Position numbers and translations under genes: made by a program. From assembly GCF_011603255.1 (NCBI RefSeq), contig NZ_JAANCM010000010.1, forward strand, positions 1-64,000: a stretch of DNA of 64,000 nucleotides, given 5' to 3'. Within the stretch, counting starts at the first letter, position 1. The number at the start of each line of letters is the position of its first letter. Shown here piece by piece: positions 16,101-25,027 of this stretch. A model generated the notes under the pieces. It was not told the DNA's origin. It searched no databases and saw only the letters and a program-made list of their open reading frames with translations. This stretch comes from Ferranicluibacter rubi. Its GTDB lineage: Bacteria; Pseudomonadota; Alphaproteobacteria; Rhizobiales; Rhizobiaceae.

Positions 16101-17263
16101 GAGTTCCTCGGAGATAGAATAGTCGCAAGGCAGTCAAGAATTTATGACCAGTGCACGCTTACGTTCCGCGTTTTTTCTCCATGTCGTACGGCCAACTAAA
16201 TAAGATATCAGCGCGCGCTGCGACAGTCTGCGGTATCACCGCCTGCGGCGACGCGGCGACGCGGTGGCCAGTGCCGCAGCTGCCGGAGTTACGATTACTG
16301 GACTGTGTCGTATCATGCAGTAGCGTATTTTTTGGGCATGATGCCGATGATCACCGCCCAGGGGTAAACTGACGTTTAATGTTGATATCGACTGAGAGCT
16401 GATGGATGCCCCTCCCGACGGCATCGCAATGTTCCAGAGTGATATCCGCCAGCAGCTCGAAGATTCCGTTCGCTTCGACACGCTCGACGTCACCGCCGGA
16501 TAAGCTCTGTCGAATCTCGGCACTGCCAGTCTCAGAAGGCCGACGTAGACGTTACGGCGGCCTTCATCTGTCCAGCAGGCCCCTCTCGCAGCTCAGTCTC
16601 AGCGCGCAATGGGATGCGTCAGCGTGTAAATGACATCCGACAATCGCGTTTTTATATCCTACGACGATATTGTTGTGACGCTTGCGGCAAACTCGAGTGC
16701 CGGCATGGCGCATATTGTATTTGCGATCGACTATCTTACCAACAAAGATCACGGCATCATTCTCGACGTGTAGGCGACAGAGACATTCTCCAGGCGGAGG
16801 TCGGTGCAGCCGCGCGCCTCCCTGTCGTTGAGACGATCCCGTTCGACGGGGCCCAGTCGTGTCAGGTGACACCGTGGAACAGCGGTCCGCGGACAAGCAC
16901 GGCAAACGTGTTCAGGTTTCGACCGCCACGATGGGGCAGGTGGCGCCCGATGATCCACGACCCACCGGGACCTTTCGCCGTCCCGTCTTGCCGCGCAATG
17001 TGACGAGCATGCCTTGATCGAGGATGTCGACCTAGCCGAGACATGACCGTGGCGATATGATGAACCTCGCGATTAATGATGAGGCCGCGTTTGGTACTGT
17101 TTCAGGAAAAGGACGCGAAACGACGCTTAATCGAACATGCCGCAACACCGGCCGGGGACGCGGGATCAATTCCATATACTCAAACCCGCCGGAGACACCG
17201 TGCTGCAGCGATCGCTCGCCTTCATGATGCCGCCGGCATGGTTTTGGCACTGGAGAACCGGCC
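16101..17263. other. Decayed region with transposase relics
   Basis: No intact gene. Apart from the IS1182-like relic at 16630-16860, open frames here are short, overlapping and without recognisable domains. Confidence 0.6.
16630..16860 (+). pseudogene. Relic of an IS1182-like (DDE) transposase
   Basis: The frame from ATG 16630 reads through FAIDYLTNKDHGIILDV and is cut by TAG at 16771. In a shifted frame it continues DILQAEVGAAA. Together these resemble the conserved NYLVD..AVIVDVEAT..IRQAEVGAARTM block of IS1182-like transposases. Both ends are missing and the reading frame is broken. Confidence 0.5.
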
Positions 17264-17870
17264 ATGAGCGCGACCCTCGATGCCGTTCTGTCCATGTTCG
17301 ATTGTATCCGTGATGATCTCGTCGGTCTGGAGATGCCGCGCGCACTGGAAGCGCTGGACCTTGTCGTGCGCTGCTCGAGCACGGTGTGCTATCCGCACTT
17401 GGGCCATCGATATCCTCGTGTCCGAGAAACTGACCCTCCGCGAGATCAGCCGAATTAAGACCGCCTTGCGGATGGGGAGGATGACAACGATCAAGACACT
17501 TGCCGGTTTCGACTTTACCTTCCGACCCTTGCGGGACCGTGATTGCATCTTCCTCCTGGCACAACTCCCCGGCTTCGATTGTCACGAGCGGTTCACGTTC
17601 TCGGCCCACCAGGAATAGGCAAGATTCATCTTGACACAGCGCTGGGCGTCGAGGCCTCGAAAGCCGGAAAGAGCGTTTACTTTACGACGCGCGCTGACTT
17701 AACCGGCTCGCTTGCCCGGTCCGAACGGAAAGGTCGTCTCCATGAGTGCATACGCTTCTTTTGCAGGCCGAGCCTGCATCGTCGGAGAGATCGGGTAGGG
17801 TACAGGCCTCTAAGGGGATTGACTTATATAAGCGGCACGTTGCGTAGACCGATCTTTCTGCATAGGGCAT
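17264..17870 (+). pseudogene. istB: IstB relic (IS21 ATP-binding protein)
   Basis: Pieces in different frames line up in order with IstB: MSATLDAVLSMFDCIRDDLV, then IKTALRMGRMTTIKTLAGFDFTF (from about 17455), then the Walker A region LGPPGIGKIHLDTALGVEA (about 17603-17660), then KSVYFTTRADLTGSLARSE and RIRFFCRPSL-like codons. Walker A is GPPGIGKI instead of GPPGTGKS/T, and at least two frameshifts separate the pieces. It is non-functional and not adjacent to any istA. Confidence 0.75.
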
Positions 17871-17900
17871 CGTAAGAACGGACGAATTTTTTTCTGTGAG

Positions 17901-17916
17901 CCCCTAATTTTAGGGG
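17901..17916. repeat. Short inverted repeat upstream of the tadG-like gene
   Basis: CCCCTAA, TT, TTAGGGG about 105 bp before the tadG-like start. No T run follows it in the plus direction, so it is not a clear terminator; possible operator. Confidence 0.4.
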
Positions 17917-18020
17917 AATGTTAGAATATCCGCATCATCTTCATTGCTAGTGATGGACTCGCGAAGTGTGAGCAGCATCGCCTTGTTATTATCAATTTTC
18001 AAACTGACAGTAGGACGTCC

Positions 18021-19961
18021 GTGTCCAGTATATTGAACGACGAAAACGGCGGAGTCGCGATTATCGCGGCCATCATATTGCCGATTATGATCGGCTTTGC
18101 GGCGCTTGCAACGGAATACAGTTATTCCCTGACGAAGCAGATCGAGCAGCAGCGGGTTACGGATGTTGCCTCTTATGCCGGCGCGCTCGCTTATGGTAAG
18201 GCAACGAGTGAAGCGGCGATGCAGGCGAGCGCCAGGAGCATTGCGGAACTCCAAGGCATGCCTGCGGGAAACGTTACTGTCAGCCTCGTCACCTCGCCGC
18301 GCAACGCTGCGGCGAAAGCCGTGTCCGTCGTCGTATCGTCGCCACAGCCCATCTATCTCGCAAAGGTCGTCGGCGCTCTCGACGTAACCATCCAGACGAC
18401 CTCTCTCGCCGAAATCGGCAGCGGAACCGAGGAGGCTGCCTGCATCATCGCACTCGACTCCGCCAGCACCGGCATAACCATGTCCGGTGGCACGACGCTG
18501 AGTGCGCCGGAATGCACCATCGCCTCGAACGCGACCATAACTTCGCCTTGCGGTACCTCGATCATTACGAAGCAGGCGCTATACAATTCGGCTTCCGCCC
18601 CTGAGCAGCCGGAATGGTGCCGAAGCATTCAGAAAGCTGACAAGAGCCCTGCGCCGATCGTAAAGGCGGCGACGGCGGACCCGCTGGAAAGCCACAAGGG
18701 CGTGCTCGCAGCCTATGCCAGCGTAAAGGATACCGCCAACCTTAAAGGGCCAGCACCGCCGGGCGCCGTCCGCGGCAGCGACCTCGACTTTAACCCTTGG
18801 GACCGTACAAAGCGCGAGGCGCTGGCCACCGCTCTTGCGGGACAGGGATGCACAGCCGCTTTCGACAACAACACGTGGACGGTCACCTGCGACGCATCAC
18901 GCGATACGTTCACCTTCGGCAACCTTTTAATTGAAAGCAGCCTGCTGCTCGAATTCGACCTCAACCGCGACATCGCGCGAAAGGGTGCCGCGAACTATAA
19001 TTTCACGAGCATCAAGAGCCAGAGTGGCGGCAACTACCGCTTCCCCGCTGGCACCTACGTCGTTTCCGCTGGCATCACCATGGGCGGCAGCGAAGCGCGC
19101 TTCGGTGCTGGCCGTTTCCAAGTGGGCAAAGGCCCCTGCGGCTTCAGCATATGCGGCGGCAATAACGGCATCATGAGCTTTGCCGGCCCTTCCGTCTTCG
19201 AGCTTCCTGCGGGCATTCTGGTCAGCGGTGGGCTCGACGCGCGGCTCGGAGGCGGCGACCGGAACAGCTACCGTTTCGGCATGTCACAGACAGGCCGAGC
19301 GATCGACGTGCAGAGCGGGTCGCTGATCCTTGCCGGCGCAAAGGGTTCGGCCACGACCTTCGAGATTGCAGGTCGTATCGAAACCGGAGGCGGCACCTGC
19401 CTGGCTCTGCCTGCCGTTGACAGCCACGAGATCAACGGCTCTGTAAACGTACAAGGTGCGCTGGAACTCGGCGCCGGTGCCTACCTGATCGACGGCTATC
19501 TCGGGCTTGGCCAGAGCAGCGGGGGGGCTTCCACCTGCAACGGCCGCACGACGAGCCTTCTGGCCAATAATGTCACACTCGTGCTTTCCGGCAAGGAACG
19601 CATGTCGGGCGGCGCCTGCGACGGGACGGCTTTCTGTGCTTCTGCCGGATATAACGACATGGTGCTGGTCTCACCGACAACGGGTACTTACGCCCAGCTT
19701 GCCGTACTGGGTCCTGCCAAGGTCAAGGCTGGGGCGACCCTTACCGGGGGTGCTGGCGGCGGCATCATCGCCGGCGCCTTCTATTTCCCGAATGGTCCCA
19801 TCCGCATGGACGGCGGGGCGTCGGCATCCGGTACCGCCAGCGATTGCCTGACGATGATCGGCAGTGCCATCACCGTTGCCGGCGGCACGTCCGCAGCCAC
19901 GAAATGCAAGAAACTCCTCGGGGCCACGGGCTCGAAGAACTCCGTCAAACTGGTTCGCTAA
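18021..19961 (+). CDS. TadG-like pilus-assembly protein with long glycine-rich C-terminal domain
   Basis: 646-aa protein. The N-terminus matches the TadG/Flp-assembly domain: GGVAIIAAIILPIMIGFAAL is a membrane segment preceded by a charged start. The rest is exported-looking, rich in Gly, Ser, Thr and Ala, with paired cysteines (AACIIALD, APECTIAS, GPCGFSICGG) and repeated strand-like units (AGITMGGSEARFGAGRF, SLILAGAKGSATTFEIAG). This suggests a beta-helical or adhesin-like surface domain. No von Willebrand A domain is seen, unlike many TadG proteins. It starts at GTG 18021. It is followed at 1 bp by a TadE gene. No tadA, tadB, tadC, cpaB or flp gene is in the window. Confidence 0.82.
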   Translation: MSSILNDENGGVAIIAAIILPIMIGFAALATEYSYSLTKQIEQQRVTDVASYAGALAYGKATSEAAMQASARSIAELQGMPAGNVTVSLVTSPRNAAAKAVSVVVSSPQPIYLAKVVGALDVTIQTTSLAEIGSGTEEAACIIALDSASTGITMSGGTTLSAPECTIASNATITSPCGTSIITKQALYNSASAPEQPEWCRSIQKADKSPAPIVKAATADPLESHKGVLAAYASVKDTANLKGPAPPGAVRGSDLDFNPWDRTKREALATALAGQGCTAAFDNNTWTVTCDASRDTFTFGNLLIESSLLLEFDLNRDIARKGAANYNFTSIKSQSGGNYRFPAGTYVVSAGITMGGSEARFGAGRFQVGKGPCGFSICGGNNGIMSFAGPSVFELPAGILVSGGLDARLGGGDRNSYRFGMSQTGRAIDVQSGSLILAGAKGSATTFEIAGRIETGGGTCLALPAVDSHEINGSVNVQGALELGAGAYLIDGYLGLGQSSGGASTCNGRTTSLLANNVTLVLSGKERMSGGACDGTAFCASAGYNDMVLVSPTTGTYAQLAVLGPAKVKAGATLTGGAGGGIIAGAFYFPNGPIRMDGGASASGTASDCLTMIGSAITVAGGTSAATKCKKLLGATGSKNSVKLVR

Positions 19962-19962
19962 C

Positions 19963-20538
19963 ATGATCCGAAATCTTGAAACCTATCTAAGCAAATTTCG
20001 CAAAAGCCGTAGCGGCGCTTCTGCCGTTGAGTTCGCTTTGATCGCGCCTGTCTTCCTGCTGATCTTTGCAGGCACGGCGGAAATCGGCCTGGCGACGATG
20101 ACGCGAATGCAGGTCAACGAAGCGGTTTCTGCGGCTGTCAACCGCGCGCTGATTTCGGGCGCAGCGGTAACGGCGGCGACCGCCGACACGACCGTCTCTA
20201 CGTTTGCGACCATGCTGCGGGTCGCGCGCGGAGGTCAGTCCGAACATTCCCAGTTGGCCATCAGCTTCAATGGCGGCCGCACCTACACATCCGTCGAGGG
20301 CCGAATGACGCCGAAAGGCTCTGCGTCCGCCGTTGACGAATGCCGGTGCCCGACACAGAGCGGCGGCACTATCCAGTGGGGGAGCAAGGTGCCCTGCGCC
20401 ACGGCGTGCCCCGACAAGAGCCTGTCGGCACGCTATGTTTCGTTCGAACTGACGCAGCCCTACAAGCCACTCCTTCCCGCCGCTGGTCTCATCGGCACCG
20501 AAGGTATCCGTATCCAAACACTTGCCGTGCTGCAGTAG
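19963..20538 (+). CDS. TadE-family pseudopilin-like protein
   Basis: 191-aa protein with the TadE signature near the N-terminus: RSGASAVEFALIAPVFLLIFAG followed by TAEIGLA. The single hydrophobic helix with Glu at +5 is typical of pseudopilins processed by a TadV-type prepilin peptidase. Four cysteines lie in a short stretch (ECRCPTQSGG, PCATACPD) in the C-terminal half. It is tightly linked to the TadG-like gene and the next TadE-like gene, so probably co-translated. It may form minor pilin or secretion-accessory subunits with them. Confidence 0.85.
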   Translation: MIRNLETYLSKFRKSRSGASAVEFALIAPVFLLIFAGTAEIGLATMTRMQVNEAVSAAVNRALISGAAVTAATADTTVSTFATMLRVARGGQSEHSQLAISFNGGRTYTSVEGRMTPKGSASAVDECRCPTQSGGTIQWGSKVPCATACPDKSLSARYVSFELTQPYKPLLPAAGLIGTEGIRIQTLAVLQ

Positions 20539-20542
20539 TCCC

Positions 20543-20980
20543 GTGACCTACCGCTTCATCAAGGACCGCAGCGGCGCAACAGCCGTGGAATTCGCTATTG
20601 TCTTCTGGCCGCTGATGCTGCTGTTGTTGGGGACGGTTGAGATCGGCCGTGTCCTTTGGACCCAGACCGCGCTTGATAAGACAGCAATGACCGTTGCTCG
20701 TTGCATGGGTATCCGCGCCGACGGTTGCGCAACGGCTGGCATTTATAAGCCAGACCTCACCGTGGCCTTTGCCAAGAGCGAGGCTGGAGGTTGGGGGATC
20801 TCGCTCACCAATCAGATGATTTCGCTTTCAGACGACGTCGCCTGCGACGAACTGCCGGGGTTCTCTCGCGTCACCTTGCAAACCCAGATCGTGTCTCCGC
20901 TGCCGTTCATCTCCACTCTCCTCGGCTCCGAGCAGATGAGCGCAGAGGCCTGCTTTCCACGGCAAGCTGATCCAGCGTAA
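20543..20980 (+). CDS. TadE-like pseudopilin, second copy
   Basis: 145-aa protein beginning at GTG 20543, 4 bp after the previous stop. It has the same signature: RSGATAVEFAIVFWPLMLLLLG, then TVEIGRVLW. Cysteines are spread through the C-terminal part (ARCMGIR, DGCATAG, DVACDEL, EACFPRQ). With the preceding two genes it forms a TadG-TadE-TadE triad, in the positions of tadG, tadE and tadF in complete tad loci. The assembly ATPase and secretin must be supplied from elsewhere, or the set is a remnant. Confidence 0.83.
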   Translation: MTYRFIKDRSGATAVEFAIVFWPLMLLLLGTVEIGRVLWTQTALDKTAMTVARCMGIRADGCATAGIYKPDLTVAFAKSEAGGWGISLTNQMISLSDDVACDELPGFSRVTLQTQIVSPLPFISTLLGSEQMSAEACFPRQADPA

Positions 20981-21385
20981 GAGCCTGAACAAGGCTGTTA
21001 GCCTCACGTACCAAAACATTCTGAGCTATCGTCGCAGAGCGAGACGGACGGACCTGTCGCAATTTTTGCACCTACCCTATGTCATTTTAGCCAACGCGAC
21101 GTCCGGGGTGATTGCTAGGTCTGAGATGAGACATTATGTCGTGGTCTGGAGTAGGGGGTGAGCTTTTGTCCGCCCCCGCCATTTACGTTAGGAAATTGAC
21201 CCGCACGCTCGCCTGTCAGCTCTTGCGGGTTTTCCGTATCGTAAGAGTGATGCTAATGGGTATGAACCACATTGCTTCACCTCCAGTTCGACAGCGAGAC
21301 CTTGTCTTTGGTCGGGGTGGCCAATCCTACGCGATGCGCCTTGCAGGGCGAGTCTGCTTTTGCTGCGAAAGATACTGGTGTGGGT
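20981..21385. other. Intergenic, nothing recognised
   Basis: About 400 bp without a convincing gene; the plus-strand frame 21136-21492 has no family resemblance and overlaps the minus-strand gene. Confidence 0.5.
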
Positions 21386-21640
21386 TCAGAGGTTCGCGGT
21401 GGCGCCGTCGAGGTCGGGGGGCATTGCAATTTCTAACAGGGAGTCTGCCGGATCAGGGGCTTCCGCGTAGGACCGCCGACGATTCCGGATGACTTCCTCC
21501 ATAGCGTCAAACACCTCGGGTATTCGCCAGCCGGCGAGGACTGCGTCGTCGATGAGGCGCGTGACCGGAACGTTGAATTTCTCCTGGCATTCGAGTGCAC
21601 GGTCTGGTCCGATGATGTCGCTGCTTGGTCCGTTCGTCAT
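21386..21640 (-). CDS. Small conserved hypothetical protein
   Basis: 84-aa acidic, helical protein beginning MTNGPSSDIIGPDRALECQE. The middle IDDAVLAGWRIPEVFDAMEEVIRNRR is amphipathic, followed by an acidic PDPADS tail. From memory it resembles short uncharacterised rhizobial proteins; no function is known to me. Start ATG 21640 has a good Shine-Dalgarno (GGGAGAACATC). It lies next to HWE kinase genes on the opposite strand, but no functional link can be read. Confidence 0.65.
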   Translation of the reverse strand: MTNGPSSDIIGPDRALECQEKFNVPVTRLIDDAVLAGWRIPEVFDAMEEVIRNRRRSYAEAPDPADSLLEIAMPPDLDGATANL

Positions 21641-21745
21641 GATGTTCTCCCAGTTGGTGCACAAGAACATTAGTCGTAGGTGATTGTTCCGCTACTGGAT
21701 GCCCGTCGAGCCTTGCACGATCGGATTGGGTGTCGGCGTGACGAT

Positions 21746-22027
21746 ATCGTTCATGAGCTCGCAACGAACTCGCTGAAGTATGGATCTCTATCAAGCGCTA
21801 ACGGAACCCTGAACGTGGCCGGCACCATCGTCGGAGACAATGTAGAGATCACCTGGAGCGAGCAGGGTGGGCCCGAGGTCGCGCCACCTCAGGGTGCGGC
21901 GGGCTACGGAAGCAAGCTGATGGAGCGGACGATGTCTGGGACGCTCGGGGGCTCGATAACCTATGCATGGCCAGCCAGCGGCGCGCTTGTATCGATACGT
22001 CTTAGGCTGGATAGAATTGCTCTGTAA
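21746..22027 (+). pseudogene. C-terminal ATPase fragment of an HWE histidine kinase
   Basis: Codons give IVHELATNSLKYGSLSS, EITWSEQGGPEV and AGYGSKLMERTMSGTLGG, the N-box and G-box part of an HWE/HisKA_2 kinase. It aligns along its whole length with the C-terminus of the intact kinase at 22322-23326, so it is the tail of a closely related copy. No phospho-acceptor His region or sensor part precedes it. The open frame upstream (from 21680) is unrelated. A duplication followed by deletion is the likely cause. Confidence 0.82.
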
Positions 22028-22321
22028 GTTCCGCGGATTTGTTCAGAAGCGGCAGGCCTGAACGAAACCAAGGTCGAAGAACGCGACTCGATCGTGCGGA
22101 CACGCGAGGCCGAGACGCTTGGCCTGCGTGAGGCGCGTCTCGCCAAGGAAGCGACGATCATCGCCACCGCCGCACAGGCACGTCTCACCACGCGTTGAAC
22201 GACGGCTTGCCCCATGCAGGCAAGGGCTTGTGTTCCCTGTTGAAAGGTGACCCTGCTCTGAAGCAGAACAGGCATGATCATTCCCGGCAATATCTGTGGG
22301 ACAACCGCCTGCGAGCACACG
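22028..22321. other. Intergenic with a short decayed coding relic
   Basis: One frame (about 22060-22198, stop TGA) encodes a helical charged stretch (RTREAETLGLREARLAKEA) that looks like real coding sequence without a start. Its family is not recognised. Confidence 0.45.
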
Positions 22322-23326
22322 ATGACAGACAGTATGACCAGAGACGAACCTGACTGGGGACCGGAACATCTGCGCGGTGCGATCGAGGCTGCAGGCGTAG
22401 CATTATGGTCCTGGGAGGTCGATACCGATGTCTTCGTCATGGACGGACACGGATACCGCCTCTGGGATGTGGGGCGGGAGGGCACGCTGACCTTCGAACA
22501 CCTCTCCGAGAAAATTCATCCGGCTGACCGCGACCGGGTCCGGGCCGCCTTCCGTGCCACCCGCGCTGTGAAAGGGCCGTACGAAACCGACTTCCGCATC
22601 ATCGTAGGATCGAACATCCGCTGGATATCCGCGCGTGGCCAAGGCCACGACGAAGGGATCGTCGGTCGGACCATGACAGGGGTCTTCCTCGACGTGGCCG
22701 GGCGCAAGCAGGCTGAAGAGGGTCACGAACTACTGGCGGGCGAAATGAGCCACAGGGTCAAGAACCTGCTGGCTGTGGCAGCCGGACTGACCAAGATAAC
22801 GTCCAGGTCATCTACATCTGTCGACGACATGACCGACCAGCTTACCCGGCGACTGATCGCGCTCGGACGGGCCCACGATCTGGTGCGGCCGCTTGCCGAC
22901 GGGCAGGGCAACGCCGCTTTGCTTGGGGATCTGTTCACAGTTCTCCTCGCACCCTATGACAGCACCGCAGCGTTCTCAGGTCTAATAAGGGTCGCGGTCC
23001 CGCGAATGGGTGTGGGGGAGAATGCGGCCAACGGCCTCGCGTTGGTCATTCACGAGCTGGCAACGAACTCGCTTAAGTATGGAGCGCTTTCTAGCCCGGA
23101 GGGAACGTTGGACGTGTTCGGCACGGTCGTTGGCCAGGACGTTGAAATACTCTGGAGCGAGCAGGGCGGGCCTGATGTCGTCCCGCCGGCGGAAGTTGTC
23201 GGCTACGGCAGCCAGCTCGTCCGACGAACGATGCAGGGTACGCTTGGTGGATCGATATCCTTCGAGTGGCCGCGGAGTGGCGTGCAGGTGACCGTAAGGA
23301 TAAGAGAAGATCGTTTGGCCTTGTGA
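22322..23326 (+). CDS. PAS-HWE sensor histidine kinase
   Basis: 334-aa soluble sensor kinase. A PAS domain covers about residues 15-130 (EAAGVALWSWEVDTD, EKIHPADRDRVRAAF, GVFLDVAGRKQAEE). It is followed by the HWE dimerisation/phospho-acceptor helix EMSHRVKNLLAVAAGL (His about 145) and the ATPase part with HELATNSLKYGAL (N-box), WSEQGGP (the Trp and Glu that name the family) and GTLGGSI. No transmembrane segment, so it senses a cytoplasmic signal. No response regulator is adjacent, as is common for HWE kinases, several of which feed alphaproteobacterial general stress or light responses. Start ATG 22322 chosen to begin just before the PAS domain. Confidence 0.9.
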   Translation: MTDSMTRDEPDWGPEHLRGAIEAAGVALWSWEVDTDVFVMDGHGYRLWDVGREGTLTFEHLSEKIHPADRDRVRAAFRATRAVKGPYETDFRIIVGSNIRWISARGQGHDEGIVGRTMTGVFLDVAGRKQAEEGHELLAGEMSHRVKNLLAVAAGLTKITSRSSTSVDDMTDQLTRRLIALGRAHDLVRPLADGQGNAALLGDLFTVLLAPYDSTAAFSGLIRVAVPRMGVGENAANGLALVIHELATNSLKYGALSSPEGTLDVFGTVVGQDVEILWSEQGGPDVVPPAEVVGYGSQLVRRTMQGTLGGSISFEWPRSGVQVTVRIREDRLAL

Positions 23327-23431
23327 GGTATGCAACCGTGCCCGGATTCCAAAACCATTAGCCGACGCGGCCATCACAACAAACGCGGCGGCACAGAAGC
23401 GCCGGAGAAGTTCTCCCCTCCGGCCGATCCG

Positions 23432-23545
23432 TCAGGCCTTCATCATTTCCTGGCGATCGATACCGACGACCTTGGCGCCTCGCTTGGCAAGTTGGTAAAG
23501 CGTAGCCGCGCCCATGGCGCCGCTGGCCGTCTCCTGAAAGATGGC
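23432..23545 (-). pseudogene. Relic of an FAD-dependent amine oxidase (sarcosine oxidase-like)
   Basis: Minus-strand codons give SGAMGAATLYQLAKRGAKVVG then IDRQEMMKA and a stop. This is the dinucleotide-binding start of monomeric sarcosine oxidase/N-methyl-amino-acid oxidase-type flavoproteins, with the first glycine positions altered. Only about 35 residues remain. Confidence 0.55.
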
Positions 23546-23709
23546 CTAGCACCCGCGTTCTCCAATTGGTCGAGCTTAGTCTACAGGGTCTGACATACGG
23601 TGCTGACGCGGGCATATCCGACAAGGCGGAGCCATCCCGCACCTTTCTGTCGCCGATCATTGCACCATTGGTGTGGTGCGACAAGCACTGCAACCTAGGG
23701 CGGTCGACT

Positions 23710-24945
23710 TCACAAGATGATCCGAGCGGTACCATCAATTATCGTGAGTTGAGAACCAAACGACAGAGATTGGGCTTGAAACCGCATCAAGATCCTCTCG
23801 GCGTCAGAGCCGTGGGCGAGATGCGGCATGAGACGTTCTTCCAACATGGTGTGCTGCCCGCTGGAACTTGCGACGATGACGACAGGATGGAAATCTATAG
23901 CGGTAAGCTCTCCAGCTTCATCGAAGGCGCATAGCCCGACCACGCTCTCCCAGATCTCCGGCGCCGTCCACTGCGACGTCTCAGATTTCACATGAAAAAT
24001 GAAGTTGCCAAGACTATAGAAGATTGGTCGGTTTCGATAGATCTCCACCGGCTGGAGAACCGGGGCGCCGTGGCTGACGAACATCGCTGCGCCGGCATCG
24101 ATGCAGGCTTTCGCAATATCCCCGACCCAGCTCGACACCTGATACCAGTCAGAGGCCCAATGGTGATGATGAAGGTAGGCAATGACGAGGCCACCGTCCT
24201 CGGTTGCGCTGCGGATCTCCGACAAATGTCTGGTTAGACTGGTCTGATCGATTTTGACACGTCTCCCGAAATGCTCGGCGCGTCTGAAGATTGCACGGGC
24301 GATGCAAATTTCGTTCTCAGGATCGACAGGCGGTCGGTCGTCCGGCTGGCTGTCATTGCCGAGGTCCATGTCGGTGTAGCCGATGCGGTCGCGGATCAGG
24401 CGAAGGTAGTCGAATGCCTCTGCATCGACGTCAACGACCTTCGTCAGGTGTAGCCGGTTCACGCCTGGACGCTCCGGCCGATCCTTCGCTGCGTCCCCGG
24501 CGTACATGAAATCTGGTCCAGGCCCCGCATCCATCGCCACAAGTGCAATTTTCCGGCCGTTGAATGACCCCTTGCCTGCCCGAGCCGCCATGGTCTGGTT
24601 GCGCCCGATGCCGGCATGCAGGAACCCGCGCCTTTCTACCTCCTCCAGCGTTGACAGGATCCCCGAGGGTCCAAGGTCGAAAGCGTGATTGTTCGATAGC
24701 GAGAGACCGTGGAAACCGAGGTCCTTCAAACTGTCGAGGACGACGGGCAGACTGCAGCCGAAGAAGGACCCCTTCAGCGGCCATCCCCCATGCTGCCCAT
24801 CGATTGTGCTTTCGAAGTTCGTGAAGGCGAAATCGGCCTTTTCAAGCAAATCCCGTACACTCTGGAAAGCCAGGTCGTCGGTGTTGCGAATGTCGTGCTT
24901 GATCAAGGACTGGCCGGTCACGGCGATCGTGAATGTCTTTGTCAT
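23710..24945 (-). CDS. CapA-family metallophosphatase-like protein
   Basis: 411-aa protein of the CapA/PGA_cap family (calcineurin-like fold; CapA proteins take part in poly-gamma-glutamate capsule export, but many homologues have unknown roles). Motifs: the N-terminal FTIAVTGQSLI, NFESTIDG, LSLSNNHAFDLG (Asn-His of the metal site), VIAYLHHHHWASDW and FVSHGAPVLQP, then FYSLGNFIF. No signal peptide is evident. It is the last gene of an operon with a peptide-type ABC importer (82-bp gap). This hints at processing of an imported peptide or poly-amino acid. Start ATG 24945 follows AGGAG. Confidence 0.85.
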   Translation of the reverse strand: MTKTFTIAVTGQSLIKHDIRNTDDLAFQSVRDLLEKADFAFTNFESTIDGQHGGWPLKGSFFGCSLPVVLDSLKDLGFHGLSLSNNHAFDLGPSGILSTLEEVERRGFLHAGIGRNQTMAARAGKGSFNGRKIALVAMDAGPGPDFMYAGDAAKDRPERPGVNRLHLTKVVDVDAEAFDYLRLIRDRIGYTDMDLGNDSQPDDRPPVDPENEICIARAIFRRAEHFGRRVKIDQTSLTRHLSEIRSATEDGGLVIAYLHHHHWASDWYQVSSWVGDIAKACIDAGAAMFVSHGAPVLQPVEIYRNRPIFYSLGNFIFHVKSETSQWTAPEIWESVVGLCAFDEAGELTAIDFHPVVIVASSSGQHTMLEERLMPHLAHGSDAERILMRFQAQSLSFGSQLTIIDGTARIIL

Positions 24946-25027
24946 GGGAATGCTCCTGCGCTCCGAAAGGTGCTCAGCTGACGGAGGAAAACGAGGGGAT
25001 AGAAGGCTCTGTTGAGATACACCGCCG

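Noticed and set aside
16236..16523. 95-aa minus-strand open frame, and a neighbouring frame reading IFELLADITLEHCDA
   Set aside because: Looks partly coding but matches no family I know and is interrupted by stops.
17901..17916. Rho-independent terminator
   Set aside because: Short stem, 2-nt loop, and no T run after it on either transcribed strand.
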